Source: Saprospiraceae bacterium
GTDB taxonomy: Bacteria > Bacteroidota > Bacteroidia > Chitinophagales > Saprospiraceae
Assembly: GCA_013214355.1 (NCBI GenBank)
Contig: JABSSL010000046.1
Span: 38,939 to 71,729, forward strand
Length of the DNA: 32,791 nucleotides
Direction of reading: 5' to 3'
Made by a program: the position numbers and the translations under genes. Positions 1 to 5,933 of this stretch are shown in pieces. The number at the start of each line of letters is the position of its first letter. Position 1 is the first letter of the stretch. Under the pieces are notes generated by a model. The model was not told the origin of the DNA. It did not search any database and worked only from the letters and a program-made list of their open reading frames with translations.

Positions 1-92
1 TAAGGTGTCTGAAAGTCTTGGTTAATCCCTATGACATTTTTTCGGAAAGTATCGAAATAGGTTTCTAAACTTGTGGTGGCGATTTGGCTCAT
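1..92 (-). CDS. Class V aminotransferase / cysteine desulfurase-like PLP enzyme, N-terminal fragment
   Basis: Reading the minus strand from an ATG at 92 gives 30 uninterrupted codons to the window edge, so only the N-terminus is present. It starts MSQIATTSLETYFDTFRKNV and continues with IGINQDFQTP. That resembles the opening of Bacteroidota class V-fold aminotransferases, where a LExYFxxFRxNxIGIxQxFxTPYG stretch precedes the PLP domain. No catalytic residue lies inside the fragment, so the family call rests on this short N-terminal match remembered from the family. It starts 26 bases after the glmM stop on the same strand and is probably co-transcribed with it. The substrate is unknown. Confidence 0.5.
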   Translation of the reverse strand, partial: MSQIATTSLETYFDTFRKNVIGINQDFQTP

Positions 93-118
93 GCTTGTTC
101 TTTTTCTGCTTAGAAATA

Positions 119-1501
119 TTAATGCTGCAATATTTCTTGCACTTCCCCTTTGATAGAATTTACAAGGTCAGCTGCTTTTGCTTGGGTAGCCCCTTCAGCG
201 TAAATTCTAATAATGGGTTCAGTGTTTGATTTACGCAAATGTACCCAAGAATCTGGAAAGTCTATCTTTAATCCGTCAATCGTGTTATAAGGATCATTTT
301 TATGCGCAGTTTCCAGTTCATTCAAAAGCTTAACCAAATCAATGCTGGCATCTAAGGCAATTTTGTCCTTAACCATTTCATAAGTCGGATAGCTAGCCCT
401 CAAGGCCGACATCGTCTTACCTGACTTAGCCAGATGTGATAAGAATAAGGCAATGCCCGCCAAAGCATCTCTTCCATAATGCAGTTCCGGCACAATGATG
501 CCACCGTTTCCCTCTCCGCCAATGACCGCATTCACGGCTTTCATTTTCTCCACCACATTTACCTCTCCCACAGCACTTGCATAATAACTACCACCGTGCT
601 TCTCGGTTACATCTCGAAGCGCTCTAGTTGAAGATAAATTAGATACGGTAGAACCAGGAGTTAGACTCAACATGTAGTCAGCTACGGCTACCAGCGTATA
701 TTCCTCGCCAAACATCGTTCCATCCTCGTTGACAAAAGCCAAGCGATCAACATCTGGATCGACTGCTATGCCTAGATCAGCCCCGTGGCTTACTACAGCT
801 TCGGATAGTTGTTGGAGGTTTTTTGGTAGTGGCTCCGGGTTATGTGCAAATTCTCCTGTAACTGCTCCATTAATCAATGTCACTTCACACCCCATTCTTT
901 CCAGCATCGGAGGGACCGATAAAGCCCCTGTGGAATTTACAGCATCCACCACTACCTTGAAAGATTTACCACGGACACTAGCCAGGTCTACAGCTGGCAA
1001 AGCAAAGATTTGCTCAATATGCCGGGCGAGATATCCTTCTTCCTTACGATAGCTTCCCAATTCATCCACTTCGTTAAACATGATCGCTCCCTCGCTGAGT
1101 AGCTGTAGAAGTGTTTCACCGTCTTTCTTTGAAATGAATTCTCCTTTCTGGTTCAAAAACTTCAGCGCGTTCCATTGCTTTGGATTATGAGAAGCTGTGA
1201 CGATGATCCCCGCACCCGCATTGAAAGCCGGAACAGCCATCTCAACCGTTGGTGTAGTAGATAAGCCCAAATCTATCACCTCAAAACCAAGAGAAACAAG
1301 GGTTTGAGCAACAAGGCTACTCACCAAAGCTCCAGAAATTCGTCCATCCCGCCCAATAACGACAGTCATCGGAGCCCCTTCTTGTTTTATCCAGTAGCCG
1401 AAAGCAGCGGTACATTCCACAATATCAATAGGAGTCAGGTTATCTCCAGCCTTACCTCCGATAGTTCCACGAATACCTGAAATCGATTTAATTAATGCCA
1501 C
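119..1501 (-). CDS. glmM: Phosphoglucosamine mutase
   Basis: This cytoplasmic alpha-D-phosphohexomutase of 460 residues is of normal length. The Bacteroidota GlmM group interconverts glucosamine-6-phosphate and glucosamine-1-phosphate on the way to UDP-GlcNAc for peptidoglycan and LPS. The phosphoserine loop is TASHNP (Ser104), followed by KQWNALKFLN, a form typical of the phylum. The metal loop is DPDVDR (residues 248-253). A GEGNGG sugar-binding loop lies near residue 330, and the C-terminal phosphate-binding segment contains RKSNTEPIIRIYAE. The start at 1501 is supported by a promoter core 24 bases upstream. The enzyme could also accept other hexose phosphates, because GlmM and phosphomannomutase are hard to separate by motif alone, but the loop context favours GlmM. 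Confidence 0.9.
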   Translation of the reverse strand: MALIKSISGIRGTIGGKAGDNLTPIDIVECTAAFGYWIKQEGAPMTVVIGRDGRISGALVSSLVAQTLVSLGFEVIDLGLSTTPTVEMAVPAFNAGAGIIVTASHNPKQWNALKFLNQKGEFISKKDGETLLQLLSEGAIMFNEVDELGSYRKEEGYLARHIEQIFALPAVDLASVRGKSFKVVVDAVNSTGALSVPPMLERMGCEVTLINGAVTGEFAHNPEPLPKNLQQLSEAVVSHGADLGIAVDPDVDRLAFVNEDGTMFGEEYTLVAVADYMLSLTPGSTVSNLSSTRALRDVTEKHGGSYYASAVGEVNVVEKMKAVNAVIGGEGNGGIIVPELHYGRDALAGIALFLSHLAKSGKTMSALRASYPTYEMVKDKIALDASIDLVKLLNELETAHKNDPYNTIDGLKIDFPDSWVHLRKSNTEPIIRIYAEGATQAKAADLVNSIKGEVQEILQH

Positions 1502-1524
1502 AGTTGTTATTTTTTATGAGGGTT

Positions 1525-1532
1525 CAAAATTA
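1525..1532 (-). promoter_or_regulatory. Bacteroidota-type -7 element for glmM
   Basis: On the minus strand this reads TAATTTTG, an exact match to the Bacteroidota core TAnnTTTG, and transcription would start about 15 bases before the glmM ATG. I found no TTG at the usual -33 distance, so only half of the promoter is visible. Confidence 0.5.
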
Positions 1533-1681
1533 TATACTTTTTACCTGCTATTCTACTCCAGGTGCAACATCATTGTAAAAATGACTTACCTTTGTTTAGC
1601 TATGCCGAAGAATTCAGCTTAGCCCTCCTGAGTTTGATTTTCATCTGGCTTTATTTCTGGCTAAATCAGACTTCAGGAATT

Positions 1682-1713
1682 TTGTCGGTTATCGACTGCT
1701 TCACCTATCTTTT
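1682..1713 (+). promoter_or_regulatory. Candidate promoter for the PAP2-ZIP pair
   Basis: A TTG at 1682-1684 is separated by 21 bases from TATCTTTT at 1706-1713, which is one mismatch from TAnnTTTG. The expected transcription start is near 1720, just before the ATG at 1730. That position argues for the 1730 start over an upstream GTG at 1562. Confidence 0.4.
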
Positions 1714-1729
1714 ACTTGGAGATTATCCT

Positions 1730-2314
1730 ATGCTAGAGGCAATATTAGAACTAGATCAGACCATTTTCTTTTGGATAAACAACGATTGGCATAATCCTTT
1801 CTTAGATTGGTTAATGCCTTATTGGCGAAACAAATATACCTGGATTCCTTTCTATGTTTTCCTACTAATCTTCGCCCTTTGGAAGTATAAGCTAAGAGGA
1901 CTTTTTTTTATACTTGGATTGGGCGCAACGGTTGCAATTTCAGATCCTTTAAGTAGTGAATTGGTTAAAAAAAATGTACAGCGCGTGAGGCCGTGCAATG
2001 ACACAACTATCAATGAGTCTGTCTTGTTGTTAGTACGGTGTGGAGGCGGATACAGTTTCACCTCTTCTCACGCTACAAATCACTTTGCCGTAGCAGTTTT
2101 CTTGTTGCTGACCTTGGGTCGGAAGTTTCGTAAGATTAAATGGCCCTTGCTTTTTTGGGCAGCAAGCATCGCTTTGGGGCAAGTGTACGTGGGAGTGCAC
2201 TATCCTTTGGATATTATCGCAGGAGGGCTGATGGGAAGTGCCGTAGGCTGGCTAGTTGCCTCGCTCTTCAACAGATACCTGGGATTAGAAAAAACTGCAA
2301 GTTCGATTGCATAA
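1730..2314 (+). CDS. PAP2-family membrane phosphatase
   Basis: This 194-residue integral membrane protein belongs to the type 2 phosphatidic acid phosphatase / undecaprenyl-diphosphatase superfamily, which removes phosphate from lipid phosphates at the membrane surface. Motif C1 is KX6RP (Lys80 to Arg87-Pro88). Motif C2 is SFTSSHA, with the catalytic His114 and Thr in place of the usual Pro. In motif C3, GQVYVGVHYPLD, the catalytic His157 and Asp161 are kept but the usual Arg is Gln151. Hydrophobic helices alternate throughout. The start was chosen at 1730 because the family begins near this LEAILELDQ segment and a promoter core lies just upstream; a GTG at 1562 would add 56 atypical residues. 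The ZIP gene follows after 22 bases on the same strand. The substrate (phosphatidate, PGP or C55-PP) cannot be decided here. Confidence 0.8.
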   Translation: MLEAILELDQTIFFWINNDWHNPFLDWLMPYWRNKYTWIPFYVFLLIFALWKYKLRGLFFILGLGATVAISDPLSSELVKKNVQRVRPCNDTTINESVLLLVRCGGGYSFTSSHATNHFAVAVFLLLTLGRKFRKIKWPLLFWAASIALGQVYVGVHYPLDIIAGGLMGSAVGWLVASLFNRYLGLEKTASSIA

Positions 2315-2336
2315 TCTATTCAGATAAATCGCGTAA

Positions 2337-3077
2337 ATGGCGCTTTGGGAATATATAGCATTGCTAGTAGCCGTGTTGATCAGTGGAGGGGTAGCCTTAC
2401 TAATACGAAGTGAAAGCAAAGCAACCGTTCAGATTCTATTATCTTTTAGTGGAGCCTATATATTGGGGATTACGGTCTTGCACCTAATGCCTAGTGTTTT
2501 CTCCGGCGGATTCGAGACCGCTAGCTTTTGGTTATTGGGTGGATTCTTCGTCCAGTTGTTGTTAGAGCAATTATCTAAGGGAGTGGAACATGGTCATATT
2601 CACGCCCATCCCAGTGCTAAACCGGGCTTTGCCCTATCTATCATGTTGGGCCTTTGCCTACATGCCTTTATTGAGGGATTACCCCTCAGTGGTTACACTG
2701 CATTCCATGATGCGGTACATTCACATGGAGAAGAGAGTGAAGATCATCACCTTTTATTCGGAATTATCCTACACAAAATTCCAGCCGCTTTTGCTTTGAT
2801 GATTCTATTCATCAAATCTGGTTACTCAAAAGCTACGGCGTGGATTTGTCTATTGATTTTTGCCAGTATGTCGCCTTTGGGTGCTTTAGTCACATCCACG
2901 ATGAAATTAGACCTGGCTGTCTTGGCTAACCTAGTGGCCCTGGTGGTAGGCTCTTTCTTACACATCTCTACCACCATTCTATTTGAGGCAGATGATAAAC
3001 GACAGCATGCCGTGTCGTGGAGAAAATTAGCGGTGATTTTGGCCGGTCTCGGCCTTTCGATGTTAACACTCCACTAA
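2337..3077 (+). CDS. ZIP-family divalent metal transporter
   Basis: This 246-residue inner-membrane protein of the ZIP family is expected to move Zn2+ or related divalent metals into the cytoplasm. Helix 4 carries LHAFIEG (His109 and Glu113) and helix 5 carries LHKIPAAFA (His146), together the binuclear metal-site signature. Two histidine-rich loops are visible, one around residues 85-91 (HGHIHAH) and one around 124-138 with several His and acidic residues; such loops commonly bind metal in this family. About eight hydrophobic segments fit the family. It follows the PAP2 gene by 22 bases, so the two are probably co-transcribed. It ends 2 bases from the convergent acyl-CoA reductase gene, leaving no room for a terminator between them. 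Confidence 0.85.
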   Translation: MALWEYIALLVAVLISGGVALLIRSESKATVQILLSFSGAYILGITVLHLMPSVFSGGFETASFWLLGGFFVQLLLEQLSKGVEHGHIHAHPSAKPGFALSIMLGLCLHAFIEGLPLSGYTAFHDAVHSHGEESEDHHLLFGIILHKIPAAFALMILFIKSGYSKATAWICLLIFASMSPLGALVTSTMKLDLAVLANLVALVVGSFLHISTTILFEADDKRQHAVSWRKLAVILAGLGLSMLTLH

Positions 3078-3079
3078 AC

Positions 3080-4102
3080 TCAGGAAAGTTGCGTTAGGAA
3101 CTGCATGGTATCTACCCCATCTGCATAATCCATCAAGCCTGGGTTTTGAGCTGACCCAAAACTTAAGGTAGGGCTCTGAATCACACCGTCTCTTGCCACC
3201 ACACATTGAATTTGTTCAGCCTTTTCCGCTAGCATGTTCGGTACTTCTGCGAGGGTCTGATAGTACTCATAGTTCAAATTGGCGATACGAGAACTCGTTT
3301 CTGGATCTTCCCTCAATAAAATGCATCCATTTGCTTTGAAAGGCTCCTTATTCAACATGAACATCGCGTAGTTATAGTCGAAGTTATTTTTGTATTTGCT
3401 ATGCATGACAATAGATCGGTACTCATGCAAAGCGGTCAGGAGGGGATCAAAATCGTAATCTTTCGGTACATATACTTTCGCCACATTTCTGCATCCCAAA
3501 CCGAAGTATCTAAAAACATCTTTGCCCAAATTGTGGAGTTCAGAAGAATCCTCGTCTCCCGTAAGCACAGCCACCCCATTCCTGTTTTTGCGGATGATGT
3601 GCGGATATTTACCAAAATAAGCTTCGAAATATCTAGATGAATTATTGCTCCCCGTGGCAATCACCGCATCAAAACCTTCCAGCTTCTGTAAAATCGAGAA
3701 ATAGGAAACAGATCGTTCATCCCATTGCCCTAATAATTTGAAAAGGTAGGGTAAAATGAAGGCATCTTTAGAAGATAACTTGATTCGAGCCTGGTGCCCT
3801 GCCATAAATACAGAAAGTACGTCGTGAAAACCTACCATGGGAATATTACCTGCTAGAACCAAACCTACACGCTGCGGACGGTCAGGCTCCAAGCCCGTAT
3901 ATTGCTGAGCCCATGCCTCCAAGTGTTCCTTCCGCAAAAACTGCTCAGCGATGGCCTTGATGGCAAGATTCTGATTTTCTAGCGTAAACCATTGGTTATT
4001 AAATTCCGTTCGGCTCATCAAGGCCTGTAGGAACTCATCTTCATTCTTCCTTAAATGTTCACCCAGTCTGGCCATTAAGGCTATTCTATCTTCAATCCTC
4101 AT
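3080..4102 (-). CDS. LuxC-type acyl-CoA reductase
   Basis: This 340-residue protein belongs to the LuxC-like acyl-CoA reductase family within the aldehyde dehydrogenase superfamily, which reduces acyl-CoA or acyl-enzyme to fatty aldehyde with NADPH. The likely catalytic thiol is Cys204 in FRYFGLGCRNVAKVY. RVGLVLAGNIPMVGFHD (from about residue 78) and AVIATGSNNSSRYFEAYFG belong to the nucleotide-binding part. I chose the ATG at 4102, giving MRIEDRIALMARLG, because family members begin near this point; an in-frame ATG at 4147 would add 15 residues with no likeness to the family. No luxE, luxD or ferredoxin gene is nearby, so the aldehyde product's fate is unknown. DUF1415 and rluD precede it on the same strand, separated by an inverted repeat. 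Confidence 0.75.
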   Translation of the reverse strand: MRIEDRIALMARLGEHLRKNEDEFLQALMSRTEFNNQWFTLENQNLAIKAIAEQFLRKEHLEAWAQQYTGLEPDRPQRVGLVLAGNIPMVGFHDVLSVFMAGHQARIKLSSKDAFILPYLFKLLGQWDERSVSYFSILQKLEGFDAVIATGSNNSSRYFEAYFGKYPHIIRKNRNGVAVLTGDEDSSELHNLGKDVFRYFGLGCRNVAKVYVPKDYDFDPLLTALHEYRSIVMHSKYKNNFDYNYAMFMLNKEPFKANGCILLREDPETSSRIANLNYEYYQTLAEVPNMLAEKAEQIQCVVARDGVIQSPTLSFGSAQNPGLMDYADGVDTMQFLTQLS

Positions 4103-4116
4103 TGTTCTACATTTGG

Positions 4117-4223
4117 TTCTTCGACAGATTCCGCGTTTGAAGACCATCCATAACGAAATTCAACGCTTCTCTTGTTCGCTTTTTCATCTCATTTTATGCT
4201 TTTGCACGGGATTTGTCGAAGAA
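4117..4223. repeat. Imperfect 19-bp inverted repeat flanking a 69-bp spacer
   Basis: The left arm (4117-4135) reads TTCTTCGACAGATTCCGCG. The reverse complement of the right arm (4205-4223) reads TTCTTCGACAAATCCCGTG. They agree at 16 of 19 positions, including a perfect 10-base outer block, and the three differences are all transitions. The pair fills almost the whole gap between DUF1415 and the acyl-CoA reductase gene. It could be a small non-autonomous element, a pair of regulator sites or an RNA stem. I see no target-site duplication and no second copy in the window. Confidence 0.5.
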
Positions 4224-4225
4224 AA

Positions 4226-4786
4226 CTAAATTTTTAGCCATAAGCGTTGAATACCCGCCAGTCCTAATTCCTCCATGGTTCTAATATTTCGCTTATAGAT
4301 TTCATCCGGGTCCTGTACTTGCTCTAGAGCCGCTTCAATACTTTCCTCCCTCAACAAATGTAAAATGGGATAAGGCGCACGATTAGTGTAGTTGCCAGGT
4401 GCATCTTGTACTGTTCCCGCAAATTGATAATGCGGATGAAACGAGGCAACTTGCAATTCACCTGCCCAACCTTCTTGTTCTAGCAAAGCATTGGCAGTGT
4501 ATAGAAAATCATTAAAATCTAGAAAGTTCTTGAATGCTACCGGCAGGATTAGCAGGGAAGTTTCCAAAATAATGGCAGGCGTTTCCATCAGGCGACGCAT
4601 CTCCACCCGCATGCTTTCTAGAATTTCGCTCCCTTCGGAAGTCTCTAACACCACATATCTAACCGTCTCTTGGGCAAATGGCAAGGCAGCGAAGGGACAA
4701 AGGTTAAGACCAATAACCACTTCCTTAAGCCAAACTTGGGTCTTTCGGATAACTTCTGATCTATCCAAGTGTGTCTGGTTTTCCAT
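4226..4786 (-). CDS. DUF1415 family protein
   Basis: This 186-residue soluble protein belongs to the conserved DUF1415 family, whose function is unknown. Family hallmarks visible are VVIGLNLCPFAA (near residues 23-34) with a conserved Cys, ETSLLILPV, DFNDFL, the ASFHPHYQFAGT block, and NYTNRAPYPILHLLREES, followed by a KRNI segment near the C-terminus. The many invariant Cys, His, Asp and Arg residues look enzyme-like, but no reaction is established. I chose the ATG at 4786, two bases after the rluD stop; a TTG at 4792 would overlap the stop. The spacing implies co-transcription and probably translational coupling with rluD. Confidence 0.8.
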   Translation of the reverse strand: MENQTHLDRSEVIRKTQVWLKEVVIGLNLCPFAALPFAQETVRYVVLETSEGSEILESMRVEMRRLMETPAIILETSLLILPVAFKNFLDFNDFLYTANALLEQEGWAGELQVASFHPHYQFAGTVQDAPGNYTNRAPYPILHLLREESIEAALEQVQDPDEIYKRNIRTMEELGLAGIQRLWLKI

Positions 4787-4788
4787 AA

Positions 4789-5841
4789 TCAAAGCAGCGG
4801 TTCTTTGCGACTCTGCACATATCGGCGCCAGGTATCGAGAACAGAACCAAAGTCTTCTGGCACATCAGCCTCAAAAAACATTTGCTCTCCGGTAATGGGG
4901 TGTTCAAAGCCCAAGGATCTGGCGTGTAGTGCTTGCCTAGGCATTTTCTCGAAACATTTTTCTACAAAGCGCTTGTATTTGCTGTAGACTGTGCCTTTAA
5001 GGATGCGGTTACCACCATAGCGTTCATCATTAAAGAGTGGATGTCCCTGGTACTTTAAATGAACCCGAATCTGGTGGGTACGCCCAGTCTCCAGCTCACA
5101 TTCTATCAAAGTAACATAGTAGAAACGCTCTACTACTCGATAATGAGTTACCGCCCATTTACCCTCTTCTCCCTCCGGAAATACCGTGTATTGTTTTCTA
5201 TGACGAGGATGACGACCAATATTTCCCGTGATAGTACCTTCGTCTTCTTCTACATCCCCCCACCCCAGTGCCAAGTATTTACGCTCTATGGTGTGATAAA
5301 AGAACTGCTTTCCAAGGGCAGTCAGGGCTTCATCTGTCTTGGCTATGACGAGCAAGCCAGAAGTATCCTTATCAATACGATGTACAAGTCCGATTCGATC
5401 TGGTGTATTGCCGTCCATGATCGGCAAATCTTTAAAACGATAGGCCAATCCATTCACCAAAGTGCCATCCCAGTTACCAAAACCTGGATGCACTACTAAG
5501 CCTGGCGGCTTATGCACAATCAAAATATGATCATCCTCATAGCGGACATCTAGGGGAATGTCCTGAGGTATTACCCCCTTACCTTGGTCTGGTGGTCGTG
5601 GTAAAAGGATTTCAATCTTATGCCCAGGTTTTACCTTTAGATTAGACTTCAGCATCTCTTTGCCGTTGACTTTCACAGCCCCGGCTCGGATCGCAGTTTG
5701 AATACGATTGCGAGAGACCTTTCTTAATCGATCTTGTAAAAACTTATCTATCCGTAAAGGAGTTTGACCTTTATCAATCTCGATGGTTTGTAACTCGTAC
5801 AAGTCCTCCATCGCTTCATTTTCCATTTCCTCTTCTTTCAT
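4789..5841 (-). CDS. rluD: RluA/RluD-family large-subunit rRNA pseudouridine synthase
   Basis: This 350-residue enzyme isomerises uridine to pseudouridine in RNA. An S4 RNA-binding domain occupies about residues 28-85 (RIDKFLQDRLRKVSRNRIQ). The catalytic domain follows, with HRIDKDTSG containing the catalytic Asp157, then the GRTHQIRVH motif near residue 256 and HPLFNDERYGG. S4 plus this order matches RluD (23S helix 69) more than RluA or RluC, although Bacteroidota carry several paralogues and the target site is not certain. The acidic N-terminus before residue 20 is not conserved in the family, so in-frame ATGs at 5826 or 5811 are possible starts. An exact promoter core about 20 bases upstream of 5841 supports the longest form. 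Confidence 0.87.
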   Translation of the reverse strand: MKEEEMENEAMEDLYELQTIEIDKGQTPLRIDKFLQDRLRKVSRNRIQTAIRAGAVKVNGKEMLKSNLKVKPGHKIEILLPRPPDQGKGVIPQDIPLDVRYEDDHILIVHKPPGLVVHPGFGNWDGTLVNGLAYRFKDLPIMDGNTPDRIGLVHRIDKDTSGLLVIAKTDEALTALGKQFFYHTIERKYLALGWGDVEEDEGTITGNIGRHPRHRKQYTVFPEGEEGKWAVTHYRVVERFYYVTLIECELETGRTHQIRVHLKYQGHPLFNDERYGGNRILKGTVYSKYKRFVEKCFEKMPRQALHARSLGFEHPITGEQMFFEADVPEDFGSVLDTWRRYVQSRKEPLL

Positions 5842-5861
5842 AAGCTCGACGTTTGAGACCG

Positions 5862-5869
5862 CAAAATTA
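5862..5869 (-). promoter_or_regulatory. Bacteroidota-type -7 element for rluD
   Basis: On the minus strand this reads TAATTTTG, matching TAnnTTTG, with an expected start point about 13 bases before the rluD ATG. It is one arm of a perfect 10-base inverted repeat (GCAAAATTAT at 5861-5870, ATAATTTTGC at 5904-5913). The second arm contains the same octamer on the opposite strand, pointing into the 3' end of the next gene. Confidence 0.5.
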
Positions 5870-5933
5870 TACTTATGAAGTGAGAATCAGGTGATTTCAA
5901 GCAATAATTTTGCGCTACGGCTTTACCGCTCTA

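Noticed and set aside
1562-1729. An N-terminal extension of the PAP2 protein from a GTG at 1562
   Set aside because: The added 56 residues do not match the family, the promoter core lies inside this stretch, and an ATG at 1730 fits the family start.
4103-4147. A longer start of the acyl-CoA reductase at 4147
   Set aside because: The extra 15 residues are Arg- and Cys-rich and unlike the family, and they overlap the left arm of the inverted repeat.
5059-5499. A 146-residue plus-strand open frame inside rluD
   Set aside because: It is antisense to well-conserved catalytic sequence and shows no domain; the coding signal belongs to rluD.
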